Of a DNA stretch of 44,215 nt, positions 25,182-33,625 are shown in pieces. Origin of the DNA: Lachnospiraceae bacterium (GTDB taxonomy: Bacteria > Bacillota > Clostridia > Lachnospirales > Lachnospiraceae); assembly GCA_030523275.1 (NCBI GenBank), contig JAUNIX010000028.1, positions 1 through 44,215 of the forward strand, written 5' to 3'. Below the pieces are notes generated by a model. It was not told where the DNA came from and ran no database searches. It was given only the letters and a program-made list of their open reading frames with translations. Position 1 is the first letter of the stretch. Each line of letters opens with the position of its first letter. A program made the translations under genes and the position numbers.

Positions 25182-25208
25182 AAAAAAGTCATCAAGGATG
25201 ACTTTTTT
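25182..25208 (+). terminator. Terminator after the small membrane protein gene
   Basis: AAAAAAGTCATC (25182-25193) pairs perfectly with GATGACTTTTTT (25197-25208) around a three-base loop. Confidence 0.92.
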
Positions 25209-25236
25209 CCATGAAACGAATAATATGAAGGCTGCT

Positions 25237-25242
25237 TATAAT
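25237..25242 (+). promoter_or_regulatory. Putative -10 box of alaS
   Basis: A perfect TATAAT, 26 bases before the alaS start and after the terminator. No good -35 box is visible, and the leader is too short for a T-box. Confidence 0.4.
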
Positions 25243-25267
25243 GCATAGATAATAGGAGGACATACAG

Positions 25268-27904
25268 GTGAAAAAGTATGGAGTAAATGAATTAAGAAGA
25301 ATGTTTCTTGAATTCTTTGAAAGCAAAGATCATTTAGCAATGAATAGCTTTTCATTAGTACCAAAAAATGATAATAGTTTATTATTGATCAACGCAGGTA
25401 TGGCACCATTAAAGCCATATTTTACTGGTCAGGAAATTCCACCAAGAAAGAGAGTGACGACTTGTCAAAAATGTATTCGTACCGGTGATATTGAAAATGT
25501 TGGTAAGACCGCTCGTCATGGTACATTTTTTGAAATGCTTGGTAATTTCTCTTTCGGCGATTATTTTAAGAGAGAGGCAATCCATTGGTCATGGGAATTT
25601 TTAACAGATGTTGTTGGTCTTGATCCTGAACGCTTATATCCGTCAGTTTATTTAGATGATGATGAAGCGTTTGATATTTGGGAACATGAAATTGGTATCG
25701 CCCCAGAACGTATTTCTCGCTTTGGCAAAGAAGATAACTTCTGGGAACATGGTGCTGGTCCATGTGGTCCATGTTCTGAAATTTATTATGACCGTGGAGA
25801 AAAATACGGTTGTGGCAGCCCAGATTGTAAAGTGGGTTGTGAATGTGATCGTTATATGGAAGTATGGAATGATGTATTTACGCAATTCGAAAATGATGGT
25901 CACGGCAACTACGAAGAATTAAGTCAGAAAAATATTGATACTGGTATGGGTCTTGAGCGTCTGGCAGTTGTTGTACAAGATGTAGATTCAATTTTTGATG
26001 TTGATACAATTCAGGCATTAAGAGATAAAGTATGTGAATTCGCAAATACAGAATACAAGACAGATGAAGAGAAAGATATATCCATTCGACTTATCACGGA
26101 TCACATTCGTTCTGCAACTTTTATGATTTCTGATGGAATCATGCCATCAAATGAAGGTCGTGGTTATGTTCTTCGTCGTCTGATCCGTCGTGCAGCACGT
26201 CACGGAAGATTATTGGGAATCGATGGTAAATTCCTGGCAACATTAAGTGAGACCGTGATCGAAACTTCAAAGGATGGATATCCTGAATTAGAAGAAAAGA
26301 AAGCATTTATCACGAAAGTATTAAGTCAGGAAGAAGATAAATTCAATAAGACAATTGATCAGGGACTTTCCATTCTTGCTGATCTGGAAAAAACAATGGC
26401 CAAAAAAGGGGAAAAGACTTTAGCAGGTACGGATGCGTTTAAGTTATATGATACGTATGGATTCCCGCTTGACCTGACAAAAGAAATTTTAGAAGAAAAA
26501 GGCTTTGCAATTGACGAGGAAGGGTTCCAGGCATGTATGCAAAAGCAGAGAGAAACTGCACGAAAAGCCCGTAAGACAACAAACTATATGGGAGCAGAAG
26601 CCACTGTCTATGAATCAATCGATCCGGCAATTACATCTAATTTTATTGGTTATGGCCGTACAGAGGCACAGGGAACAATCTTGGCTCTGACAACAGAAAA
26701 AGAAGTAGTAGAAGCAATTGTTGTTGGTGATAAGGCAACCATTATTACAGATGTTACTCCATTTTATGCAACGAGTGGTGGACAGGCTGGTGACAGCGGT
26801 GTGATTACATTAAATGACAGCGTATTCAGAGTAGAAGATACACAAAAATTAGTTGGTGGCAAGATTGGACATATCGGAGTTGTTGAAAGTGGTATGTTTA
26901 AAGTTGATGATATGGTTTCATTAAAAATCAATGAAGATCAGAGAAATGCAACTGCGAAAAATCACAGCGCAACTCATTTGTTACAAAAAGCGTTACGTAC
27001 GGTATTAGGAACACATGTAGAACAGGCTGGTTCTAGCAATAACCAAGATCGTCTTCGCTTTGACTTTAGTCATTTTGCTCCGATGACAAAAGAGGAAATT
27101 GAAAAAGTAGAAGCAATCGTAAATCAGAAAATCACAGAAAATCTTCCTGTTACAACTGAAGTAATGAGTATGGAAGATGCGAAGAAGACAGGCGCAATGG
27201 CTTTATTTGGTGAAAAATATGGCGATGAAGTGCGTGTTGTTAAAATGGGAGATTTTTCTACAGAATTATGCGGTGGTACACATGTAGCGAACACTGGTGT
27301 AATTTCTGCATTTAAGATTTTATCAGAAGCAGGTGTGGCGGCAGGTGTTCGTCGTATTGAAGCGATTACTTCGGATGCAGTGTTTGCATATTATGATGAG
27401 ATTGAGGCAGAACTTGAAAAAGCTGCAGCCATTGTCAAGGCAAAACCGGCAAATCTGCTCGAACGTTTAGAACATCTGATGGCTGAGATGAAAGCACTTC
27501 AGAGTGAGAATGAATCGTTAAAGAGTAAAATGGCACAGGATGCACTTGGTGATGTCATGAATCAGGTAACAGATGTAAAAGGTGTGAAATTGCTTGCAAC
27601 AAGTGTGAAAGATGTTGACATGAATGGTCTTCGTGATCTGGGTGATCAGTTAAAGGAAAAAATTGGTGAAGGCGTTGTTGTGATTGCAGCAGACAATGGA
27701 GCGAAAGTAAACCTGATTGCCATGGCAACAGACGAAGCAATGAAGGCTGGTGCTCACGCTGGAAACTTAATCCGTGGCATTGCAAAATTAGTTGGCGGTG
27801 GCGGCGGCGGTCGTCCAAATATGGCTCAAGCCGGTGGTAAAAATGCAGCAGGTATCAATGATGCATTGGCAGAAGCAGCAAAGGTACTGGAAGGACAGTT
27901 ATAG
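25268..27904 (+). CDS. alaS: Alanyl-tRNA synthetase
   Basis: An 878-residue class II synthetase that charges tRNA-Ala and edits Ser and Gly. The catalytic core has TCQKCIRTGDIENVGKTARH and FFEMLGNFSFGDYF (motifs 1-2), and a Cys-rich zinc insert CGSPDCKVGCECD around 180-192. GMGLERLAVVVQ is motif 3. The editing domain carries HSATHLLQKAL (HxxxH) and the distant CGGTH, which complete its zinc site. The C-Ala domain at the end has the GGGGGGRPNMAQAGG signature. The start is GTG, with AGGAGG eight bases before it. Its product is the tRNA used by RqcH, which is encoded about 5 kb upstream. Confidence 0.97.
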   Translation: MKKYGVNELRRMFLEFFESKDHLAMNSFSLVPKNDNSLLLINAGMAPLKPYFTGQEIPPRKRVTTCQKCIRTGDIENVGKTARHGTFFEMLGNFSFGDYFKREAIHWSWEFLTDVVGLDPERLYPSVYLDDDEAFDIWEHEIGIAPERISRFGKEDNFWEHGAGPCGPCSEIYYDRGEKYGCGSPDCKVGCECDRYMEVWNDVFTQFENDGHGNYEELSQKNIDTGMGLERLAVVVQDVDSIFDVDTIQALRDKVCEFANTEYKTDEEKDISIRLITDHIRSATFMISDGIMPSNEGRGYVLRRLIRRAARHGRLLGIDGKFLATLSETVIETSKDGYPELEEKKAFITKVLSQEEDKFNKTIDQGLSILADLEKTMAKKGEKTLAGTDAFKLYDTYGFPLDLTKEILEEKGFAIDEEGFQACMQKQRETARKARKTTNYMGAEATVYESIDPAITSNFIGYGRTEAQGTILALTTEKEVVEAIVVGDKATIITDVTPFYATSGGQAGDSGVITLNDSVFRVEDTQKLVGGKIGHIGVVESGMFKVDDMVSLKINEDQRNATAKNHSATHLLQKALRTVLGTHVEQAGSSNNQDRLRFDFSHFAPMTKEEIEKVEAIVNQKITENLPVTTEVMSMEDAKKTGAMALFGEKYGDEVRVVKMGDFSTELCGGTHVANTGVISAFKILSEAGVAAGVRRIEAITSDAVFAYYDEIEAELEKAAAIVKAKPANLLERLEHLMAEMKALQSENESLKSKMAQDALGDVMNQVTDVKGVKLLATSVKDVDMNGLRDLGDQLKEKIGEGVVVIAADNGAKVNLIAMATDEAMKAGAHAGNLIRGIAKLVGGGGGGRPNMAQAGGKNAAGINDALAEAAKVLEGQL

Positions 27905-27916
27905 AAGCAAATATTT

Positions 27917-27942
27917 GGTCGCATCTACGCGGAGCGTTTTTA
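27917..27942 (+). terminator. Terminator-like element after alaS, also found at the right edge
   Basis: GGTCGCATCTACGCGGAGCG (27917-27936) is followed by TTTTTA. CGC(A)TCT pairs with GGAGCG around ACGC, giving a short hairpin with a bulged A. A near-identical sequence occurs on the minus strand at 44193-44168, so this looks like a repeated terminator. Confidence 0.7.
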
Positions 27943-27988
27943 TTTAATTATGAAATAAAAAGATTTTTCATAGATTTGGCAATATCTC

Positions 27989-28016
27989 TTGACGAATTTG
28001 AAATTCATGGTATAAT
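27989..28016 (+). promoter_or_regulatory. rpsU promoter
   Basis: TTGACG (27989-27994), 16 bases and TATAAT (28011-28016), a strong sigma-A promoter. The leader is about 75 bases. Confidence 0.8.
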
Positions 28017-28044
28017 TCTAAGAGTGCAATAAAATATACCCAAA

Positions 28045-28076
28045 CAGTTGTATGATGCGTGCACAATACACAACTG
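28045..28076 (+). promoter_or_regulatory. rpsU leader hairpin next to the ribosome-binding region
   Basis: CAGTTGT (28045-28051) pairs with ACAACTG (28070-28076). The 3' arm touches GGAGGGAGG (28077 onward), so this structure could affect translation of S21. Protein binding is not shown by sequence. Confidence 0.45.
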
Positions 28077-28098
28077 GAGGGAGGTTAGGTGTGAGTCT

Positions 28099-28275
28099 AT
28101 GTCAAATGTAATCGTTAAAGAAAACGAAACTTTAGATAGCGCTTTACGCAGATTCAAAAGAAGCTGTGCCAAAGCAGGAATTCAGCAGGAGATTCGTAAA
28201 AGAGAACATTACGAAAAACCAAGCGTAAAACGTAAAAAGAAATCTGAAGCAGCACGTAAAAGAAAATTTAAATAA
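28099..28275 (+). CDS. rpsU: 30S ribosomal protein S21
   Basis: A 58-residue S21 with [19 protein letters not shown] at the N-terminus, conserved C15-region segment [20 protein letters not shown] and a very basic tail ([15 protein letters not shown]). Length and start MSNV match Firmicute S21. The ATG at 28099 is used; the frame opens earlier at a TTG inside the leader hairpin. It is monocistronic with a strong promoter and its own terminator, which suits a highly expressed ribosomal gene. Confidence 0.95.
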   Translation: MSNVIVKENETLDSALRRFKRSCAKAGIQQEIRKREHYEKPSVKRKKKSEAARKRKFK

Positions 28276-28284
28276 TTCATACAG

Positions 28285-28312
28285 AAAAAGGTTCAAGTAT
28301 TTGAACCTTTTT
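28285..28312 (+). terminator. rpsU terminator
   Basis: AAAAAGGTTCAA (28285-28296) pairs with TTGAACCTTTTT (28301-28312) around GTAT. Confidence 0.93.
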
Positions 28313-28366
28313 CGTTCGTTATGGGGAATGAATGAAAGCAGTTGTTCTCTATAAAGTAAAAAATAT

Positions 28367-28395
28367 GTATATCAGAACTTTCTTTTGCATATAAC
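28367..28395 (+). promoter_or_regulatory. Sigma-E-like promoter before yqfC
   Basis: GTATATC (28367-28373), 14 bases and CATATAAC (28388-28395) resemble the mother-cell sigma-E consensus (about KMATATT, 14-15 bases, CATACAHT). In Bacillus subtilis yqfD is a sigma-E gene, which agrees. No sigma-A promoter is obvious here. Confidence 0.5.
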
Positions 28396-28423
28396 ATAAT
28401 AAAAAGAGTAGGAAGGAACTGCT

Positions 28424-28660
28424 ATGCTGCTGCTTTCCGGCGATGTTCTATATGGAGATATTCTGATTCGAACGATTGGGAACCATGAAATCGAGATTGA
28501 AAATTTTCAGGGAATCATCAATTATGAAGAAAACAGACTGACTCTGAAAGGAAAATGTCAGCTAGTGGTGATTTCAGGAAAATGTCTGACCATTCTTTCT
28601 TATATGGATCATTTGATTCGTTTGAAAGGCACGATTTATGACATTGAATTTCGAGTATAG
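28424..28660 (+). CDS. yqfC: YabP/YqfC-family sporulation protein
   Basis: A 78-residue small beta-rich protein of the YabP/YqfC family. The recognisable core is IEIENFQGIINYEENRLTLKG followed by VISGKCLTI and IRLKGTIYDIEF. It is some 15 residues shorter at the N-terminus than Bacillus YqfC, but GGAAGGAA precedes the ATG and the frame is closed upstream. yqfD starts 18 bases later, as in other spore-formers. Its molecular role is unknown; expression in the mother cell is expected. Confidence 0.85.
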   Translation: MLLLSGDVLYGDILIRTIGNHEIEIENFQGIINYEENRLTLKGKCQLVVISGKCLTILSYMDHLIRLKGTIYDIEFRV

Positions 28661-28678
28661 ATTACGGGATGTGAGTTT

Positions 28679-29917
28679 TTGCAAAGTTTAAGGCATATAA
28701 TTTTTGGATATGTAAAAGTGGATCTGTGTTCGGGCAATCCTGAACGATTTTTAAATTTATGCACAAGACAAGGAATTGAGATTTGGGATATACAAAAGAA
28801 AGATGGAAGATATACTTGTTATTTGACGAGGGATGGATGGAAGTCTTCACAACAACTACAGGAAAAGACAAATACAGAATTAAAAATACTTGGGAAGGCA
28901 GGACTTCCATTTTTTTTATGCAAATATCGAAAAAGAAAGTTATTTGTTCTTGGTATTGTCTTATGTATGCTATTATTATTTGGGCTGTCTCAATTCGTCT
29001 GGGAAATTAGTGTATCTGGCAATGTTTCATACACGAAAGAAGACATCACGAAATTTATTGATCAAAAATATGTGAAACTTGGGACCCCAAAATTAAAGGT
29101 TAATTGTGCAGAATTAGAAGAACAATTGCGGGTTCATTATGATGAAATCGCATGGGTTTCCTGTTCGTTAGATGGCTGTCGTTTAAGTGTTCACATAAAA
29201 GAAACATTAGATAAAAACACGAAAAATAATGCGCGTGTGCCATGTGATTTAGTGGCATCAAAATCGGGTACGATTACGTCGATTGTCACGCAAAATGGCA
29301 CTCCCCTTGTAAAAAAAGGCGACAAAATAAAGAAAGGGGATACTTTGATCACGGGAAATATATATCTTTACAGTGACAGTAATGAAGTGTTAGAGACGTA
29401 TCAGATTATTGCTGAAGGTGAAATTTGGGCGAAGACAAAAGTCAACTATGAAAGTACATTTTCCAGAAGTTATTATGAGAAAAAGTATCAAAAAAAGAAA
29501 AGTTATACATATGCGTTACATGCATGTGGCAGAAGGATTCCATTGATGCCTGAAATTAAACAACAGGAAGGCATGGATCAGATTACAGAACAATATCCTT
29601 TAAAAATAGGGAATACTTTTTATCTACCATTTTATTTTGAACGAACAACAACGAGACGATTTACACCTACCAGAAAAGAATATGGAAAACAAGAGGCTTA
29701 TCAAAAAGCACAGTCTAAAATCAAGAAAAAAATACAAGAATTTGAGAAAAAGGGGATGAAAGTGTTATCGCAGGATATTAATATCCAAGTGAATGATACG
29801 AATTGTGAAGCAAAAGGATATTTTACAGTCGAAGAACCGGTAGGAAAAGTGCGTGCAATCGAAAAATTGACAAAAGAACAGGAAAACAAAATAAAACCGA
29901 CGGAGACGGTAGAATAA
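28679..29917 (+). CDS. yqfD: Sporulation protein YqfD
   Basis: A 412-residue membrane-anchored sporulation protein. The N-terminal part has GYVKVDLCSGNPERFLNLC and TRQGIEIWDI, family hallmarks. One membrane helix (about 86-106) is followed by a large outer domain with a FtsQ/POTRA-like start: VSGNVSYTKEDITKFI. Later comes KSGTITSIVTQNGTPLVKKG, a biotinyl/lipoyl-like hammerhead also common in the family. The start is probably TTG at 28679; the frame has no nearby ATG. It forms an operon with yqfC. Confidence 0.88.
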   Translation: MQSLRHIIFGYVKVDLCSGNPERFLNLCTRQGIEIWDIQKKDGRYTCYLTRDGWKSSQQLQEKTNTELKILGKAGLPFFLCKYRKRKLFVLGIVLCMLLLFGLSQFVWEISVSGNVSYTKEDITKFIDQKYVKLGTPKLKVNCAELEEQLRVHYDEIAWVSCSLDGCRLSVHIKETLDKNTKNNARVPCDLVASKSGTITSIVTQNGTPLVKKGDKIKKGDTLITGNIYLYSDSNEVLETYQIIAEGEIWAKTKVNYESTFSRSYYEKKYQKKKSYTYALHACGRRIPLMPEIKQQEGMDQITEQYPLKIGNTFYLPFYFERTTTRRFTPTRKEYGKQEAYQKAQSKIKKKIQEFEKKGMKVLSQDINIQVNDTNCEAKGYFTVEEPVGKVRAIEKLTKEQENKIKPTETVE

Positions 29918-29955
29918 AAATTTCTAAAGTATTTTTTAATAACATAAATATAATG

Positions 29956-29984
29956 TTTCAAATTCTATTTTTTTGTGATAAGAT
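29956..29984 (+). promoter_or_regulatory. Putative phoH promoter
   Basis: TTTCAA (29956-29961), 17 bases and TAAGAT (29979-29984), between yqfD and phoH. No terminator separates the two genes, so some read-through is possible. Confidence 0.45.
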
Positions 29985-30038
29985 GGTTAAGATAATGGGA
30001 TTTTATCGAAGTCAAGAAAAATACAAAGGGTGATTGAA

Positions 30039-31019
30039 ATGAGTTTAATCGAGCTTGATATAAATCTTCCTTCTGATCATGCAGCAAATGTGTTTGGACA
30101 GTTCGATGTGTTCATGAAAAAGATTGAGAAGACATTGCACATTTCTATTGTGTTGCGTGACGGAGAGGTAAAATTAATTGGAAAAGAGAAAGAGGTAAAA
30201 AAGGCTGAAGATGTGATCAATAGCCTGTTGGAGTTGTCTTTACGTGGAAATCAGATTACAGAACAAAATGTGAATTATGCATTGGCTCTTTCTATGGAAG
30301 AAAAGGCACAAAATTTGATTGAATTAGATAAAGATGTAATCTGTCATACGATTCAGGGGAAGGCAGTCAAACCAAAGACGATGGGGCAAAAGAAATATAT
30401 CGATGCCATCAACAAAAAGATGATTGTTTTTGGTGTGGGACCTGCAGGTACCGGTAAAACATATCTTGCGATGGCAGCCGCGATCACAGCTTTTAAAAAT
30501 AATGAAGTAAACCGTATTATTATGACACGTCCGGCAATTGAGGCTGGCGAGAAATTAGGATTTTTACCAGGTGATCTACAGAGTAAGGTGGACCCATATT
30601 TGCGTCCGTTATATGATGCATTATATGAGATTATGGGTGCAGATACATTTTTAAAAAACATGGAAAAAGGCTTGATAGAGGTTGCTCCTCTTGCCTATAT
30701 GCGTGGACGTACGCTTGATAATGCTTTTATCGTGTTAGATGAGGCACAGAATACGACACCAGCACAGATGAAAATGTTTCTGACACGTATCGGTTTTGGT
30801 TCGAAAGCGATCATTACAGGAGATTTGACGCAGAAGGATTTGCCATTCGAAAGCAAATCTGGTCTGGAAGAGGCATTGAAAGTACTTCATAAGATTGAAG
30901 ATATTGGTATTTGTGAGTTGACGAATAAGGATGTTGTTCGTCATCCTCTGGTACAAAAGATTGTAACGGCATATGATGAATACGAGAATAAACAAAAGAA
31001 AAGCAGGAGAAAACGATGA
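30039..31019 (+). CDS. phoH: PhoH-family ATPase
   Basis: A 326-residue PhoH-like ATPase with a KH-like N-terminal part (about 1-90) and an RNA-helicase-type ATPase domain. The Walker A is GPAGTGKT (134-141), the Walker B is AFIVLDEAQNTTP, and the sensor is ITGDLTQKDLP. The ATG at 30039 has AAGGGTG six bases upstream; a GTG three codons earlier lies inside that site. It overlaps ybeY by the four bases ATGA, which fits the common phoH-ybeY pair in ribosome and RNA maturation. Confidence 0.92.
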   Translation: MSLIELDINLPSDHAANVFGQFDVFMKKIEKTLHISIVLRDGEVKLIGKEKEVKKAEDVINSLLELSLRGNQITEQNVNYALALSMEEKAQNLIELDKDVICHTIQGKAVKPKTMGQKKYIDAINKKMIVFGVGPAGTGKTYLAMAAAITAFKNNEVNRIIMTRPAIEAGEKLGFLPGDLQSKVDPYLRPLYDALYEIMGADTFLKNMEKGLIEVAPLAYMRGRTLDNAFIVLDEAQNTTPAQMKMFLTRIGFGSKAIITGDLTQKDLPFESKSGLEEALKVLHKIEDIGICELTNKDVVRHPLVQKIVTAYDEYENKQKKSRRKR

Positions 31020-31516
31020 GTATAATCATAGAGAATGAATATTCAGGAGAATTATTAGCTGACTATAAGTCGATTATTGATGAAATTGTAGAAGCTGCCC
31101 TGGATTATGAACAGTGTCCGTATGAATGTCAGGTCAGTGTGACTTTAGTAGATAATGAAACGATTCATCAGGTAAACAGAGAGTATCGTCAGATTGATCG
31201 TCCGACAGATGTGCTTTCTTTTCCCGCTTTAGAATATACAAAAGCAGGAGAGTTTGATTGGTTAGAAGAGGAAGGAATCGGTTGTTTTGATCCAGAAAGT
31301 GGAGAACTTTTACTTGGAGATATCATGATTTCAATGGATAAGGTAAAAGAACAGTCTGCCGAATACGGACATAGTGAAAAAAGAGAATTTGCATTTTTGA
31401 TCGCACATAGTATGCTCCATTTAATGGGATATGATCATATGGTAGAAGACGAACGCAAGATCATGGAGCATAAACAGGAAGAAATTTTACAAATGAAGCA
31501 TTATACAAGGGATTGA
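31016..31516 (+). CDS. ybeY: Endoribonuclease YbeY
   Basis: A 166-residue metal-dependent RNase needed for 16S rRNA 3'-end maturation and ribosome quality control. The zinc site is H131, H135 and H141 in HSMLHLMGYDH, with Ser where most members have Gly. The conserved RPTDVLSFP (62-70) and GDIMIS (101-106) are also present. It follows phoH with translational coupling (ATGA). Confidence 0.95.
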   Translation: MSIIIENEYSGELLADYKSIIDEIVEAALDYEQCPYECQVSVTLVDNETIHQVNREYRQIDRPTDVLSFPALEYTKAGEFDWLEEEGIGCFDPESGELLLGDIMISMDKVKEQSAEYGHSEKREFAFLIAHSMLHLMGYDHMVEDERKIMEHKQEEILQMKHYTRD

Positions 31517-31523
31517 GGCAGTT

Positions 31524-33170
31524 ATGAGTAAAAATAAGAAAAGTTCAGTGTTAGTTCAGGGAGCAATTTTAGCGGCAGCATCGATTTTATGCCGTGTCAT
31601 TGGATTATTGTATCGTAGCCCGTTACGAGAAATTATTGGGGACGATGGCAATGGATTCTATTCTTATGCTTATAATATTTATACGATTATTTTATTGATT
31701 GCCTCCTTTAGTATTCCACTTGCAGTTTCAAAGTCAATTTCAGCAAGATTAGCCAAAGGTGAATATCGAAATGCCCAGAGGATTTTTCATGGGGCATTGT
31801 TTTATGCATTTGTCGTCGGATTGATAGCTTTTGCCGTTTGCTATTTTGGTGCTCCATACTTAGTTCCTTCAGGAGCGGTTCCGGCACTTCATGTTTTGGC
31901 TCCTGTTATTTTCTTTTCCGGGATTTTAGGAGTGTTACGAGGTTATTTTCAGGGACATAGTACAATGATTCCAACCTCGATTTCGCAGATTATTGAACAA
32001 ATTTTAAATGCGGTTGTCAGTGTTGTTGCCGCATATCTCATGGTGCGTTCTTTTACAGATGTGTCAACAGATGCTTTAAAATATCAAAGAGCGTCTTTAG
32101 GTGCAAAAGGAAGTGCAATTGGTACAGGTGCAGGTGTTGGTATTGGTCTGATCTTTTGTATTGTTTTATACTTTATGTATCGTCCAAAAGCAAAGAAACA
32201 GATAAAACGCGATAAAACAAAACACGTAGAATCTTATGGAAGTGTGTTAAAGATTCTGATTTTTACGATTACACCAGTTATTTTTAGTACTGCTATTTAC
32301 AATTGTAGCACAAGTATCAATCAAAGTATTTTTTCTTTTATTCTGGGGAATAAAGGATATAAAGAACTCGCAATCGCAAGTATGTATGGTATCTTTAGTA
32401 CCCAGTTTAATGTTTTGATCAATGTGCCAGTGTCGATGGCTTCTGCATTGTCAAGTGCAATCGTGCCAGATATTTCTGGTAATTATGCGATTGGAGAGAA
32501 AGCTGCGTTAAGAGAATCTATTGATAGTGCAATTAAATTAAATATGATGGTTATGATTCCATGTGCAGTCGGACTGACGGTTCTTGCTGATCCGATTATT
32601 CATTTGTTGTTTCCAACAGCAACTGATTTGGGTGGCAAGCTTTTAATCATGGGCTCGGTTACTGTTGTCTTTTATGGATTGTCAACATTAAGTAATGGTA
32701 TTTTGCAGGGACTTGGTAAAATGAATGTACCGGTAAAACATGCATTCATTGCCGTTGTTGTACAAGCAATTACTTTATTCCCATTGCTCTATTTTACACA
32801 ATTAAACACATATGCATTAGTAATCGCAATGATTGTTTTTTCATTTATCATGTGTGTTTTAAATGCTCGTGCGATTACAAAATATGTAGGATATAAACAG
32901 GAATATAGTAGAACGTTTTTACGTCCTTTTATTGCTTCTGTTTTTATGGGTATTGCCGCTTTTGCTGTATATAAAGTGGCGCATATGATAACAAGACATT
33001 TTGGTGTATATTTAGGGAACGCATTGGCGGTTATGATAGCGATTATCATAGCAGTACTTGTTTATATGGTTGGCGTTGTGAAAACAGGAGCAGTCACAGA
33101 AGATGAGATGCGTGCAATGCCAAAAGGATATTTACTCGTAAAATTATGCAAGAAATTGCATTTGATGTAA
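31524..33170 (+). CDS. MOP-superfamily flippase (SpoVB/MurJ-like)
   Basis: A 548-residue membrane protein with about 14 helices of the MOP/MVF superfamily, close to the polysaccharide-biosynthesis and SpoVB/YtgP branch. Features are ILCRVIGLLYRSPLREIIGD near the N-terminus, FSIPLAVSKSISARLAKGEY, and GVLRGYFQGHSTMIPTSISQ, all typical of this branch. A cytoplasmic basic loop lies around 215-235. It probably flips a lipid-linked cell-wall precursor such as lipid II or a polymer unit. It starts seven bases after ybeY and is likely co-transcribed. Whether it works in growth or in spore cortex synthesis cannot be told. Confidence 0.85.
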   Translation: MSKNKKSSVLVQGAILAAASILCRVIGLLYRSPLREIIGDDGNGFYSYAYNIYTIILLIASFSIPLAVSKSISARLAKGEYRNAQRIFHGALFYAFVVGLIAFAVCYFGAPYLVPSGAVPALHVLAPVIFFSGILGVLRGYFQGHSTMIPTSISQIIEQILNAVVSVVAAYLMVRSFTDVSTDALKYQRASLGAKGSAIGTGAGVGIGLIFCIVLYFMYRPKAKKQIKRDKTKHVESYGSVLKILIFTITPVIFSTAIYNCSTSINQSIFSFILGNKGYKELAIASMYGIFSTQFNVLINVPVSMASALSSAIVPDISGNYAIGEKAALRESIDSAIKLNMMVMIPCAVGLTVLADPIIHLLFPTATDLGGKLLIMGSVTVVFYGLSTLSNGILQGLGKMNVPVKHAFIAVVVQAITLFPLLYFTQLNTYALVIAMIVFSFIMCVLNARAITKYVGYKQEYSRTFLRPFIASVFMGIAAFAVYKVAHMITRHFGVYLGNALAVMIAIIIAVLVYMVGVVKTGAVTEDEMRAMPKGYLLVKLCKKLHLM

Positions 33171-33239
33171 AATAAAAATATATAATAATGTTTAAAATTT
33201 CTTTTATTTGGAATACTGAATAAAAAAGGAGTGTTTCAA

Positions 33240-33590
33240 ATGAAAAGGATGCAAAAGGTTTTAATGGTATATGGCGTTGTGGTTACGGCATTATGTTTAT
33301 ATTTAGCTTGTTTTAGTTTTTCTATGATTTCCGGATCTTCTGCCAATAAATCGGTCAATGCGGAACCGATACAGATTCATTCTGCAACAGAAAGTAATTC
33401 TGCACAGGAATTATATCGATTGGCAGTGGAAGATGGGCAGGTTGTTATCTTAAAAGGACAGGAAATTTTTGAGACAACCGGAATTGATGAAAATGATATG
33501 AATGAAGATTTAAAAAAAGAAGTAGAAAATGGAGTTTCCTTTGATTCTGCGGAAGACGTATATTCATTTTTAGAATCTTGTACAAGTTAG
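33240..33590 (+). CDS. Membrane-anchored small protein with BofC-like C-terminal domain
   Basis: A 116-residue protein with an N-terminal membrane helix (about 5-29) and an outer domain of about 60 residues. The C-terminal part reads RLAVEDGQVVILKG, then ETTGIDENDMNEDLKKEVEN and GVSFDSAEDVYSFLES. The layout (a strand pair, an acidic turn, a G-[IV]-x-x-x-S-x-E-[ED] helix and an LES/LED ending) resembles the BofC C-terminal domain of sporulation proteins. The likeness is moderate, judged by eye. The ATG at 33240 has AAAGGAG nine bases upstream. The next gene starts 36 bases later. Confidence 0.6.
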   Translation: MKRMQKVLMVYGVVVTALCLYLACFSFSMISGSSANKSVNAEPIQIHSATESNSAQELYRLAVEDGQVVILKGQEIFETTGIDENDMNEDLKKEVENGVSFDSAEDVYSFLESCTS

Positions 33591-33625
33591 TGCCACAACC
33601 TAAAATGATATATGAGGAAAAAAGA

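Noticed and set aside
25209..25267. T-box before alaS
   Set aside because: The gap between the preceding terminator and the start is far too short.
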